DNA of 57,096 bases from CAYSWS01 sp964434935 (GTDB lineage: Bacteria; Patescibacteriota; WWE3; UBA101185; UBA10185), in the NCBI GenBank assembly GCA_964434935.1, contig CAYSWS010000004.1:1-57096 (forward strand), written 5' to 3'. Below, one piece after another: positions 22,860 through 30,481 of this stretch. Each line of letters opens with the position of its first letter. Positions within the stretch are counted from its first letter, which is position 1. A program made the position numbers and the translations under genes. A model generated the notes under the pieces. It did not search any database. It was not told the origin of the DNA and saw only the letters and a list, made by a program, of their open reading frames with translations.

Positions 22860-23291
22860 ATGGAGAAAACAATAAAAGGAAAAAAAGTTAAAATGACTCA
22901 GATCTTCATGGATGACGGGAAAGTTGTGCCTGTCACCATTATCAAAGCTGAGGACGAACTGGGTCAGGACCTCATGAACAAACATGTGGTAGTGGTAGGT
23001 AAGTCAAAGGGTAAGGGTTTTGCCGGAGTTATGAAGAAATGGGGATTTAAAGGGGGCAGCAGGACCAGAGGTCAAAAAGACACTCCCAGATCCGGCGGCT
23101 CGATCGGTTCACAGACACCGGGCAGGGTTTTTAAAGGAAAAAAGATGGCCGGGCGCATGGGCGGGAACAAGATAACTTTGAGGGGCCTTAAGATCGTGGG
23201 CGTTTCTGAAGCTGACCACGAGTTTATGTTGTCAGGTCCCGTTCCGGGCTCGAGGAATTCGTTATTAAAAGTTAAGATCATAGAAAAATAA
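22860..23291 (+). CDS. rplC: 50S ribosomal protein L3, shortened
   Basis: 143 residues from ATG 22860 (a TTG directly before is in frame). The start (KKVKMTQIFMDDGKVVPVTII) and the second half (SKGKGFAGVMKKWGFKGG, GSIGSQTPGRVFKGKKMAGRMG, PGSRNSLLKVKII) are clearly L3. About 60 residues that normally lie between PVTVIE and SKGKGFAG are missing, against a usual length near 205-210. The long extension reaching the peptidyl transferase centre (the GSIG...GKKMAG part) is kept. L3 starts 50S assembly. It is the first gene after the leader at 22715-22859. Confidence 0.95.
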   Translation: MEKTIKGKKVKMTQIFMDDGKVVPVTIIKAEDELGQDLMNKHVVVVGKSKGKGFAGVMKKWGFKGGSRTRGQKDTPRSGGSIGSQTPGRVFKGKKMAGRMGGNKITLRGLKIVGVSEADHEFMLSGPVPGSRNSLLKVKIIEK

Positions 23292-23292
23292 T

Positions 23293-23913
23293 ATGAAACT
23301 GGATGTAGTAGATAACAATGGAAAAAAGATCGAAGATTTGAACTTGGAGAAGGAAGTGTTCGGTCAAAAATATAATAAAGACCTATTATCGCAATATATT
23401 AATGTTTTTAAGACTAATCAAAGACAGGGTACTTCTGCCGCCAAGACCAGGGCTGAGGTATCCGGTGGTGGTAAGAAGCCGTGGAGACAGAAGGGTACAG
23501 GTAGGGCCAGGCACGGTTCTATAAGGAGCCCAATATGGTCCAAAGGTGGCGTGGCCCACGGTCCGAAACCTTCGACGTATTCGCTCAGCCTGCCTAAAAG
23601 TATGAAGAAGAGAGCTATGCAAAGCGCTTTGTCATTTAAGGTATCCGAGGGAGAGGTCAAGGTCATTAATGAGATAAAAATGACCAAACCTAGCACTAAA
23701 AATATGAAAGAACTATTGGACAAAATAAATTTAGCGGATAAAACGTTGGTGGTGACAGAAAAACCTGATATTATCATCCAAAAAAGTATGGCTAACTTGC
23801 CCAAAGCCAAAGTTGTTTTTGCCGATATGCTGAATATTTATGACCTGCTTGATGCTGTGGATGTGCTGTTCGAAAAGAATGCCCTCATAAATTTACAAAA
23901 GAAGTATAAATGA
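23293..23913 (+). CDS. rplD: 50S ribosomal protein L4
   Basis: 206 residues, normal length. The loop lining the exit tunnel is recognisable: TRAEVSGGGKKPWRQKGTG (about 54-72) with RARHGSIRSPIWSKGGV after it. In E. coli L4 represses its own S10 operon by attenuation; here the leader at 22761-22807 lies two genes upstream, so a similar control is conceivable. It starts one base after rplC and overlaps rplW by four bases. Confidence 0.97.
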   Translation: MKLDVVDNNGKKIEDLNLEKEVFGQKYNKDLLSQYINVFKTNQRQGTSAAKTRAEVSGGGKKPWRQKGTGRARHGSIRSPIWSKGGVAHGPKPSTYSLSLPKSMKKRAMQSALSFKVSEGEVKVINEIKMTKPSTKNMKELLDKINLADKTLVVTEKPDIIIQKSMANLPKAKVVFADMLNIYDLLDAVDVLFEKNALINLQKKYK

Positions 23914-24197
23914 GATTAAATAACATCATAGAAAAACCAATAATGACGGAGAAGACCATGGCCTTAGAAGCTGACGGCAAGTATGTGTTCCGGGTCAACA
24001 CCAAAGCGTCCAAAGGTGCTGTGGCCAACGAAGTGGGGCGCCTATACGGCGTGGAAGTTTTAAATGTTTCTACCATGATAATGTCAGGCAAAAAAAGAAG
24101 GGTCATAGGTACCAGACTCTTTACCAAAACGAAAAAATGGAAAAAAGCCATAGTCAAGGTAAAACCGGGACAGAAAATTGAACTGGTTGGTAAGTAA
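23910..24197 (+). CDS. rplW: 50S ribosomal protein L23
   Basis: 95 residues. IIEKPIMTEKTMALEADGKYVFRV (about 5-28) and the VEVLNVSTMIMSGKKRR segment are typical. L23 sits at the tunnel exit and is the docking site for trigger factor and SRP. The ATG overlaps the rplD stop (ATGA). A good AAGGAG for rplB lies across its stop codon. Confidence 0.96.
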   Translation: MRLNNIIEKPIMTEKTMALEADGKYVFRVNTKASKGAVANEVGRLYGVEVLNVSTMIMSGKKRRVIGTRLFTKTKKWKKAIVKVKPGQKIELVGK

Positions 24198-24210
24198 GGA
24201 GCTAAAAACA

Positions 24211-25035
24211 ATGATAAAAACGTACAACCCTACAAGTCCGGGCATAAGATCAAGAAAAACCCTCATTAGGGATGTTGACGATGTGAAGCCCCATAAAAAA
24301 CTCACCAAGGCTGCCAAAGGCACAGTAGGAAGAAATAACGGTAGGATCTCTGTCAGGCATAGGGAAAGAGGCGCTAAGAGAAACTACAGGATCATTGATT
24401 TCAAGAGAGATAAGCACGGCATCCCCGGCAAAGTAGCTACTATAGAGCACGATCCTAACAGAGGATGCAATATTGCTTTGATACACTATACAGATGGGGA
24501 AAAAAGGTATATTTTAGCACCTGAAGGTCTAAAAAGAGGTATGGAGGTGCAGTCCGGAGAAAATGTCTCGGTGGAGGTAGGTAATGCCTTGCCTTTGCAT
24601 AAGATCCCGTTGAGCACCAAGATCCACAATCTGGAGATGAGCCCGGGAAGAGGGGGTCAAATAGCCAGAGGCGCCGGTAATTATGCCATGATCATGGCCA
24701 TAGAGGGTAACTACGCCAATGTTAAGCTTCCCAGCGGTGAGGTGAGAAAGATCCTCAGAAATTGCTACGCCACTATAGGTGACCTGAGCAATGCTGATCT
24801 GCGACACACCAGGACCGGTAAAGCGGGAAAGAGCAGACATCTGGGTTGGCGGCCGGCTGTAAGGGGTGTGGCTATGGGAACTGAAGCCCATCCTCATGGC
24901 GGATCTTATTCGGATACCGGAATTGGCATGCCGTCGCCTAAGACTCCTTGGGGTCAAAAGACCCGGGGTAAAAAGACGAGAAAAAGGAAAAATACTGATA
25001 AATTTATTATAAAAAGAAAGACCAAAAGGAAATAA
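24211..25035 (+). CDS. rplB: 50S ribosomal protein L2
   Basis: 274 residues. ATG 24211 is chosen because AAGGAG is nine bases upstream and MIKTYNPTSPGIRSRK is the family N-terminus; an upstream ATG at 24178 would add 11 unconserved residues inside rplW. Signatures: RNNGRISVRHRERGAKRNYR (about 43-62) and the C-terminal PHGGSYSDTGIGMPSPKTPWG. The conserved histidine near the peptidyl transferase centre (AHPHGG) is present. L2 is needed for subunit joining. Confidence 0.97.
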   Translation: MIKTYNPTSPGIRSRKTLIRDVDDVKPHKKLTKAAKGTVGRNNGRISVRHRERGAKRNYRIIDFKRDKHGIPGKVATIEHDPNRGCNIALIHYTDGEKRYILAPEGLKRGMEVQSGENVSVEVGNALPLHKIPLSTKIHNLEMSPGRGGQIARGAGNYAMIMAIEGNYANVKLPSGEVRKILRNCYATIGDLSNADLRHTRTGKAGKSRHLGWRPAVRGVAMGTEAHPHGGSYSDTGIGMPSPKTPWGQKTRGKKTRKRKNTDKFIIKRKTKRK

Positions 25036-25037
25036 AT

Positions 25038-25307
25038 ATGTCTAGGTCGCTAAAAAAAGGAATTTTTGTGGACGAAAAGCTGCAAGAAAAAATAAGCAAA
25101 GTCTTGGAGTCAGGAAAAAAGACCCCCATAAAAACATGGTCCAGAAGATCAACTATTACACCGGAAATGGTGGGCCTGACCTTTGAGGTCCATGACGGCA
25201 GAAAGCACGTATCTGTTTATGTGGTTGAGTCTATGGTAGGTCATAGGTTGGGGGAGTTCGCTCCTACCAGAACATTTAGAGGCCACTCTTCGAAGAAAGT
25301 TATGTAA
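25038..25307 (+). CDS. rpsS: 30S ribosomal protein S19
   Basis: 89 residues. SRSLKKGIFVDEKLQEKI at the start, TWSRRSTITPEMVGLTFEVHDG (about 34-55) and GEFAPTRTFRGHS at the end are family signatures. S19 pairs with S13 in the 30S head. Stop-to-start spacing to rplB is two bases, with no Shine-Dalgarno site. Confidence 0.97.
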   Translation: MSRSLKKGIFVDEKLQEKISKVLESGKKTPIKTWSRRSTITPEMVGLTFEVHDGRKHVSVYVVESMVGHRLGEFAPTRTFRGHSSKKVM

Positions 25308-25312
25308 ATATT

Positions 25313-25708
25313 ATGAATAAAGCCTTGGTTTACGCAAAACATAATAAAGCCGGGATAGCTCCTAAAAAAGTGGCTATTATGATGGACCTGGTCAGAGGCG
25401 AACCCTTAATTAATGCCAAGAAGAGGCTGGCTTTTGATCCTACCAAAGCGGCTAAAATTATCTTGAAAGTTGTAAGATCGGCGGAGACCAATGCCAAGAA
25501 CAATCACAACTTGGACCCCAAGAATTTGTTCATATCGGAAATTTATGTTAACCAGGGCAAAGTGCAAAAGTGGGGGCATCCTACGGCCAGAGGCAAGTTT
25601 AGCCCACAACTCAGAAGGACAAGCCACATCATAGTCGGTCTATCACCCAAAGAGGAAGAGAAAACTGAAGAGAAAAAGCATAAAAGTTTACTAAGGAGAA
25701 AGAAATAA
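25313..25708 (+). CDS. rplV: 50S ribosomal protein L22
   Basis: 131 residues, somewhat longer than the usual 110-115 because of a C-terminal lysine/glutamate-rich tail (KEEEKTEEKKHKSLLRRKK). The core shows AGIAPKKVAIMMDLVRGEPL (about 13-32) and the tunnel-reaching hairpin WGHPTARGKFSPQLRRTSHI (about 84-103). AAGGAG precedes the next gene at the end of this frame. Confidence 0.96.
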   Translation: MNKALVYAKHNKAGIAPKKVAIMMDLVRGEPLINAKKRLAFDPTKAAKIILKVVRSAETNAKNNHNLDPKNLFISEIYVNQGKVQKWGHPTARGKFSPQLRRTSHIIVGLSPKEEEKTEEKKHKSLLRRKK

Positions 25709-25709
25709 C

Positions 25710-26345
25710 ATGGGTCAGAAGATTCACCCTTTTGGGTTTAGATTAGGTATAACTAAAGATTGGAAATCAAGATGGACCAGCAGTAGGAAAGATTTTCCCA
25801 GACTTCTGTTCGAAGATTTCAAGATCAGGCAGTTTCTTGACGATAAGTTAGATATTGCCGGATTAAAATCGATAGATATTGAGAGATCTGTCAATGAAGT
25901 CAAGATCACAGTCAAAGTTTCCAAGCCCGGTATAGTCATAGGCAGATCAGGTGCGGGAATAGAGGCTTTGGAGAAAGAATTAAAAGGCATCACCTCTGAC
26001 AAACTTAAGATCACGGTCGAAGAAATAAAGACGCCTGAGATGGAAGCCGCCTTAGTGGCGCAGTACATTTGTCGACAACTAAAAAGAAGGATCCCTGCCA
26101 GAAGAGTGGCTAATGCGGCCATAAACACGGCTGTAGACAAAGGTGTTAAAGGCATAAAGATCCAAATAAAAGGTTTACTGAGTGGCAGTAACACTATTGC
26201 CAGGACCGAGAACTTTAAGCACGGACCAGTGCCCCTACAGACTTTGAGGGCTGACATTGATTATGCGCAGATCAGTTGCAAGTTGCTTTTTGGAACCGTG
26301 GGGATAAAAGTTTGGATCTATAAGGGTGAGGAAGAGATCAAATAA
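25710..26345 (+). CDS. rpsC: 30S ribosomal protein S3
   Basis: 211 residues. MGQKIHPFGFRLGITKDWKS is the typical start. A KH domain (about 62-110) includes GIVIGRSGAGIEALEKEL. The C-terminal domain has RRIPARRVANAAINTAV and GLLSGSNTIARTE. S3 forms part of the mRNA entry helicase site. It lacks the long tails of some orthologues. Confidence 0.97.
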   Translation: MGQKIHPFGFRLGITKDWKSRWTSSRKDFPRLLFEDFKIRQFLDDKLDIAGLKSIDIERSVNEVKITVKVSKPGIVIGRSGAGIEALEKELKGITSDKLKITVEEIKTPEMEAALVAQYICRQLKRRIPARRVANAAINTAVDKGVKGIKIQIKGLLSGSNTIARTENFKHGPVPLQTLRADIDYAQISCKLLFGTVGIKVWIYKGEEEIK

Positions 26346-26357
26346 AGGAAAAAAACT

Positions 26358-26774
26358 ATGTTAATGCCAAAAAAAGTAAAATTTAGGAAACATCAAAGGG
26401 GAACCAACAAGGGTATAGCTACCCGTGGTGCTACCATTTCCTTTGGCGATTACGCCCTGAAAGCTGAAGATAGGGGCCTTGTGACCTCCAGGCAGATAGA
26501 AGCGGCCAGAAAGGCCATCTCTCACAAGACCAAAAGAGGAGGCAAGTTGTGGATAAGGATATTCCCTCATAAATCTGTTTCCAAAAAACCACAAGAAACA
26601 AGGATGGGAAGTGGTAAATCTCCTCCGGACCACTTTGCTGCTGTGGTCAAGCCGGGAAAGATCATTTTTGAGATGTCGGGTGTGACTGAGGACATTGCCA
26701 AGGCAGCCTTCAGAAGGGCGGCCGATAAGCTACCTCTAAAAACAAGATTCATTTCCAGAGAGGAGTTGTTGTAG
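26358..26774 (+). CDS. rplP: 50S ribosomal protein L16
   Basis: 138 residues, normal length. MLMPKKVKFRKHQRGTNKG is the family N-terminus, which supports the first ATG. GRITSRQIEAAR-like (GLVTSRQIEAARKAI), WIRIFPHKSVSKKP and MGSGKSPPDHFAAVVKPG are diagnostic. The segment near residue 80, hydroxylated in E. coli, is present as ETRMGSG. A GGAAAAAA stretch precedes the start. Confidence 0.97.
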   Translation: MLMPKKVKFRKHQRGTNKGIATRGATISFGDYALKAEDRGLVTSRQIEAARKAISHKTKRGGKLWIRIFPHKSVSKKPQETRMGSGKSPPDHFAAVVKPGKIIFEMSGVTEDIAKAAFRRAADKLPLKTRFISREELL

Positions 26775-26776
26775 TC

Positions 26777-26986
26777 ATGCTAGCCAAAGATCTGAGAAAC
26801 AAAAATCGTGATGAGCTGAAAAAGATCTTGTTGGAACATCAAGGCAACCTGGAGAAGTATATGCACGATGTTTATAAGGGAAAAGAAAAAGATGTCTCAA
26901 AAACGAGCAGACAAAGGAAAGATCTAGCCAGGATAAGAACTGTCCTGGCAGAAAAGAAATTTTTAGAGGAGGAGAAAAATGACTAA
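26777..26986 (+). CDS. rpmC: 50S ribosomal protein L29
   Basis: 69 residues, two-helix protein. MLAKDLRNKNRDELKKILLEH and the SRQRKDLARIRTVLAEK segment match L29 (family RK..IARI.TVL.E). It sits beside L23 at the tunnel exit. A GGAGGAG sequence at its 3' end provides the ribosome binding site of rpsQ, whose start overlaps it by eight bases. Confidence 0.92.
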   Translation: MLAKDLRNKNRDELKKILLEHQGNLEKYMHDVYKGKEKDVSKTSRQRKDLARIRTVLAEKKFLEEEKND

Positions 26987-27224
26987 AAAAAGATTAGTAG
27001 GTCTAGTGACCTCGACGAAGATGGATAAAACTGTTGTCATCAACGTGGAGACGGCTGAGAGACACAAGATGTATAAAAAACTTGTTTACAGCAATAAAAA
27101 ATACAAAGCCAGGAGTGATATGGATATTAAAATAGGCGATAGCGTGATGATAGAAGAATGTTCGCCTCTTTCCAAGACCGTGACCTGGAAAGTTGTTGAA
27201 AAGTTGGAAGAGGGGAATAATTAA
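26979..27224 (+). CDS. rpsQ: 30S ribosomal protein S17
   Basis: 81 residues, OB-fold. RLVGLVTSTKMDKTVVINVE (about 5-24), a central ERHKMYKKLVYSNKKYKARSD and GDSVMIEECSPLSKTVTWKVVE correspond to the family signature (GDxVxIxExRPLSKTKxWxVV), with Arg-Pro changed to Ser-Pro. The start overlaps rpmC and follows the GGAGGAG site. Confidence 0.95.
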   Translation: MTKKRLVGLVTSTKMDKTVVINVETAERHKMYKKLVYSNKKYKARSDMDIKIGDSVMIEECSPLSKTVTWKVVEKLEEGNN

Positions 27225-27229
27225 GGGCC

Positions 27230-27598
27230 ATGATCCAGATTGGTACGCAGTTAGTTGTAGCCGATAATTCGGGGGCTAAAAAGCTCAAGGTTATTGGCGT
27301 ACCCGGGGGTTCGGGCAAGAGTTTTGCTACCGTGGGAGATATTGTCACAGCTGCTGTGAGCGGAGCTTCAGGTACCGGGGCTGTCAAAGATCATAGCATT
27401 GTTCAGGTGGTAATAGTGAGATGCAGAAAAGAAGTAAGGCGAAAAGACGGCAGCTACATCAGGTTTGATGATAACGCAGGTGTGGTGATAAACAAAGAAA
27501 AGCTCATGCTGGGAACAAGGATATTCGGACCAATTGCCAGAGAAATTAGAGACGCGGGATATTTGAAGATCGCTTCTTTAGCCAAGGAGGTTTGGTAA
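27230..27598 (+). CDS. rplN: 50S ribosomal protein L14
   Basis: 122 residues, the invariant length of this protein. MIQIGTQLVVADNSGAKKL, VVIVRCRKEVRRKDGSYIRFDDNA and the C-terminal GTRIFGPIAREIRDAGYLKIASLA are family signatures. L14 forms an intersubunit bridge and is the RsfS silencing site. It starts five bases after rpsQ. Confidence 0.97.
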   Translation: MIQIGTQLVVADNSGAKKLKVIGVPGGSGKSFATVGDIVTAAVSGASGTGAVKDHSIVQVVIVRCRKEVRRKDGSYIRFDDNAGVVINKEKLMLGTRIFGPIAREIRDAGYLKIASLAKEVW

Positions 27599-27609
27599 AA
27601 AGGCAGCTT

Positions 27610-27924
27610 ATGAAAATAAAAAAGGGCGACAAAGTTAAAATAATAGCAGGTAAGGATTCCGGAAAAGTGGGAGTTGTCCTCAGGGTATTGGTAAAAGAGA
27701 ATAAAGTGGTGGTAGAAGGTGTGAATGTTGTCAAAAAACATGTTAAGCCGGGAACCGTTTCCAAAGAAGGCGGAATTATTAAAAAAGAAAACCCCGTTCA
27801 CGTTTCTAATGTTATGTATATGGATACGGAGCTGGGAAAAGGTGTGAGATTGGGCAGTAAAGTCATCGATGGTAAAAAGTATCGCGTAAATAAAGCAAAT
27901 AACCAAGTTTTGGACGAAAAATGA
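27610..27924 (+). CDS. rplX: 50S ribosomal protein L24
   Basis: 104 residues from ATG 27610. A TTG at 27592 overlaps rplN but adds unconserved residues. The KOW motif KIKKGDKVKIIAGKDSGKVGVVLRV (residues 2-26) binds 23S rRNA early in assembly. VVVEGVNVVKKHVKP follows as in the family. It overlaps rplE by four bases. Confidence 0.95.
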   Translation: MKIKKGDKVKIIAGKDSGKVGVVLRVLVKENKVVVEGVNVVKKHVKPGTVSKEGGIIKKENPVHVSNVMYMDTELGKGVRLGSKVIDGKKYRVNKANNQVLDEK

Positions 27925-28466
27925 ACCGCTTAAGAGAAAAGTATGAAAAAGAAATAGTACCCCAGGTAACCAAGGAATTTGGTCTAAAAAGTATTATGGA
28001 GGTACCCAGGATCAAAAAGATCGTGGTGAATGCGGGTATTGGCAGTTTTAGAGACAGCCGGGAGTCGGTGGAAAGCTTCGAAAATGAGCTAGCGCTCATC
28101 CTCGGCCAAAGACCATATCCCAGAAAGGCCAGGCTTTCCGAAGCCGGCTTCAAGATCAAGAAAGGTGACGTGGTGGGTTACGCAGCCACTCTGAGAGGCG
28201 ACCGAATGTGGGCTTTTTTGGATAAATTGATCAGTATAGCTATTCCCAGGATCCGTGATTTTAGGGGGTTAGATATTAGTTCTTTCGATGAATCCGGTAA
28301 TTATTCACTTGGTATCTCAGAGCATATAATCTTTCCTGAAGTGAATCCCAATACCACCAAAGGTATAAGAAATCTGCAACTGACCATAGTCAGTACCAGC
28401 GACGACAAGAAGATCAACAAAGAGATATTAAGTTACTTGGGCATGCCGTTTAAGAAGGAGGAATAG
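27921..28466 (+). CDS. rplE: 50S ribosomal protein L5
   Basis: 181 residues. MNRLREKYEKEIVPQVTKEFGLKS-type start, VPRIKKIVVNAGIG (about 29-42), LRGDRMWAFLDKLISIAIPRIRDFRGL (about 88-114) and the C-terminal EVNPNTTKGIRNLQLTIV agree with the family. It binds 5S rRNA. It is followed by a 47-base gap that holds an internal promoter, the only real break inside the spc part of the operon. Confidence 0.97.
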   Translation: MNRLREKYEKEIVPQVTKEFGLKSIMEVPRIKKIVVNAGIGSFRDSRESVESFENELALILGQRPYPRKARLSEAGFKIKKGDVVGYAATLRGDRMWAFLDKLISIAIPRIRDFRGLDISSFDESGNYSLGISEHIIFPEVNPNTTKGIRNLQLTIVSTSDDKKINKEILSYLGMPFKKEE

Positions 28467-28468
28467 TT

Positions 28469-28497
28469 TTGTTTTTAAATTAATTTAGTGATATATT
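28469..28497 (+). promoter_or_regulatory. Internal promoter before rpsZ
   Basis: TTGTTT (28469-28474), 17 bases, then TATATT (28492-28497) preceded by TG plus one base. Transcription would start near 28504, about 10 bases before the rpsZ ATG. It would drive rpsZ through secY separately from the S10 part. Confidence 0.5.
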
Positions 28498-28513
28498 AAC
28501 AAACTGTTACATT

Positions 28514-28702
28514 ATGGCTAAGAAAGCATTAGTACAAAAGCATAAAAAGGGTAAATTCAGGTTTCCCGTCAGGCAGTATAACAGGTGTCGAATTTGTGGT
28601 AATCCCAGAGGTTTTATGAGACGTTTCGAGATCTGCCGTAAATGTTTCCGCGAGATGGCGCACAAAGGCGAGATCCCAGGTGTGAGAAAGGCTAGCTGGT
28701 AA
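28514..28702 (+). CDS. rpsZ: 30S ribosomal protein S14 type Z (zinc-binding)
   Basis: 62 residues, the short form. Two cysteine pairs, CRICGNPRGFMRRFEIC and CRKC, make the zinc ribbon of the C+ type. The C-terminus GEIPGVRKASW is typical. The longer zinc-free S14 is not seen. It is placed between rplE and rpsH as in the usual spc order and starts a new promoter-driven section. Confidence 0.97.
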   Translation: MAKKALVQKHKKGKFRFPVRQYNRCRICGNPRGFMRRFEICRKCFREMAHKGEIPGVRKASW

Positions 28703-28704
28703 CC

Positions 28705-29103
28705 ATGAGCATGGATAGAGTGTCGAACATGTTAAGTTCGCTAAAAAATGCCGCCATGGCAGGCAACTCTTTTGTGGAAACTTTTTATTCTAAGGAATGC
28801 GAGGGTGTGGCCAAGGTATTAAAGGAAAAAGGCTTTTTGGACGATGTTAAGGTCTTTAAACCTAAAGGTAAAAGTCACAAAGGTTTAAGGCTGGACCTAG
28901 CCAAGGAGGATGGACTTATTAAATTGACCGAAGTTAAGAGAATGTCCAAACCGGGTAGAAGGCTTTATGTCAGATCTACTGATATCACGCCCGTGTCAGG
29001 TGGCCACGGCTTAGTGGTGGTGTCAACTTCGCGGGGGATAATGAGCGGGCAGGAAGCCAAAACTAAAAAATTAGGCGGAGAAATTATTTGTAAGGTTAAG
29101 TAA
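28705..29103 (+). CDS. rpsH: 30S ribosomal protein S8
   Basis: 132 residues. DRVSNMLSSLKNAAMAG near the start, KVLKEKGFLDDVKVF and the C-terminal VVSTSRGIMSGQEAKTKKLGGEIICKV (family STSxGxMSxxxAxxxxxGGExLCxV) are diagnostic. In E. coli S8 binds the spc mRNA near rplE and represses it; no such site was recognised here. It starts two bases after rpsZ. Confidence 0.97.
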   Translation: MSMDRVSNMLSSLKNAAMAGNSFVETFYSKECEGVAKVLKEKGFLDDVKVFKPKGKSHKGLRLDLAKEDGLIKLTEVKRMSKPGRRLYVRSTDITPVSGGHGLVVVSTSRGIMSGQEAKTKKLGGEIICKVK

Positions 29104-29104
29104 G

Positions 29105-29644
29105 ATGTCAAGAATTGGTAAAAAGACCATTAAAATACCTGAGGGGGTAAATATAGAAACTAAAAACGGTGTTATTACCGTGAGGGGAAGTCTGGGAGAG
29201 CTTTCTTATGAGCTCAGACCCGAGGTGGAGATCTCACAGGAAGGTAGTGATTTGAACGTGACCTTAAAAGAATCAGCCAAGGGAGAAAGTGCTTATTGGG
29301 GCTTGACCCGAGCCTTGATAGCCAACATGATAAAAGGCGTGACCGAAGGCTTTGAAAAAAGACTGGAGTTGGTAGGTGTGGGTTACAGGGCAAAATCAGA
29401 ACCTTCCGGTATCTCCCTGACCTTGGGTTATTCTCATCCGGTGATCTTTGATAAGCCTGAGGGTGTGCAGATCGAGGTCGAAGATAATAAGAACATCCTT
29501 ATTAAAGGTATAAATAAACAATTGGTCGGGCAGACAGCCGCTAACATAAGAGCTTTAAGGAAACCCGAACCCTACAAAGGAAAAGGTATCAGATATAAAG
29601 ATGAAGTTGTGAGGATAAAGCCCGGGAAGGCAGGTAAGATCTAA
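29105..29644 (+). CDS. rplF: 50S ribosomal protein L6
   Basis: 179 residues in two similar domains. MSRIGKKTIKIPEGVNIETK, the first-domain WGLTRALIANMIKGVTEGFEK (about 64-84) and the C-terminal PEPYKGKGIRYKDEVVRIKPGKAG are family signatures. It sits near the factor-binding site (sarcin-ricin loop), where EF-G and EF-Tu act. Spacing to rpsH is one base. Confidence 0.97.
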   Translation: MSRIGKKTIKIPEGVNIETKNGVITVRGSLGELSYELRPEVEISQEGSDLNVTLKESAKGESAYWGLTRALIANMIKGVTEGFEKRLELVGVGYRAKSEPSGISLTLGYSHPVIFDKPEGVQIEVEDNKNILIKGINKQLVGQTAANIRALRKPEPYKGKGIRYKDEVVRIKPGKAGKI

Positions 29645-29645
29645 C

Positions 29646-30008
29646 ATGCCAAAAGTGAATCTTAGAAAAACAAATAGAGAAAGAAGAAAACTTAGAGTGA
29701 AGAAGAAAGTATTTGGTACGGCTTCCAAACCAAGATTGTCCGTTTTTAGATCGAACAATTATTGTTATGGCCAGTTGATCGATGATAGTCAGGGCAAGAC
29801 ACTGCTGGGAGTTTCCCTGAAAGAAGTGCAAGACGTGCATAAGACAGGTACAAAATCTGAGGCCGCCCATAAGCTTGGTAAGCTGTTGGCGGAAAAAGCC
29901 GTGGGGAAAAAAATAAAAAGCGTGGTCTTTGATAGGAACGGGTATAAATATCACGGTAGGATCAAGCAAGTGGCCGAAGGAGCCAGAGAAGGGGGTTTAA
30001 CCTTATGA
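29646..30008 (+). CDS. rplR: 50S ribosomal protein L18
   Basis: 120 residues. RERRKLRVKKKVFGTASKPRLSVFRSN (about 10-36) and the C-terminal VVFDRNGYKYHGRIKQVAEGAREGGL match the family. It binds 5S rRNA with L5. The stop overlaps the rpsE ATG by four bases. Confidence 0.97.
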   Translation: MPKVNLRKTNRERRKLRVKKKVFGTASKPRLSVFRSNNYCYGQLIDDSQGKTLLGVSLKEVQDVHKTGTKSEAAHKLGKLLAEKAVGKKIKSVVFDRNGYKYHGRIKQVAEGAREGGLTL

Positions 30009-30481
30009 ATACCGCACCTGGCGCTTATGTGCGCGCCAAAGAATTCGAAGAGAGAGTTTATCATATAAAAAGAGTGTCGAAAAAGACCACCGGGGGTAAT
30101 GCCATTGGTTTTACAGCTTTAGCCGTGGTTGGGGATCATAACGGCAGGGTAGGTGCCGGCTTGGGTAAATCTAAAGATATATCCAAAGCTATACAAAAAG
30201 CGATCAATAAAGCCAAAGATCACGTAGTAGATATAAACATGAGAAACACGACCATACCCCATGAAGTAAGCTATAAGTATGCCGCCGCCGAGGTTCTGTT
30301 AAAACCGGCTCCGGAGGGGTCGGGAATTATTGCCGGTGGCCCGGTGAGAGTAGTTTTGGAATTAGCAGGCATCAAGGATATTTCTGCCAAAATGCTAGGC
30401 TCAAGTAACAAGCTGGCCAATGTCCGCGGCACCATCGAAGCTTTGAAAAAATTGAAAAAGGATAAAAATGAGACTGCATAA
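30005..30481 (+). CDS. rpsE: 30S ribosomal protein S5
   Basis: 158 residues. The double-stranded-RNA-binding N-domain is seen in EFEERVYHIKRVSKKTTGGNAIGFTALAVVGD (from residue 9) and GRVGAGLGKSKDISKAIQKA; GSGIIAGGPVRVVLELAGIKDI is in the C-domain. S5 supports decoding fidelity. It overlaps rplO directly (14 bases); rpmD, which encodes L30 and usually lies here, is missing. Confidence 0.97.
   Translation: MNTAPGAYVRAKEFEERVYHIKRVSKKTTGGNAIGFTALAVVGDHNGRVGAGLGKSKDISKAIQKAINKAKDHVVDINMRNTTIPHEVSYKYAAAEVLLKPAPEGSGIIAGGPVRVVLELAGIKDISAKMLGSSNKLANVRGTIEALKKLKKDKNETA

Noticed and set aside
24178..24211. Longer L2 start at ATG 24178
   Set aside because: The added residues lie inside rplW and do not match the family; ATG 24211 has an AAGGAG site and the conserved N-terminus.
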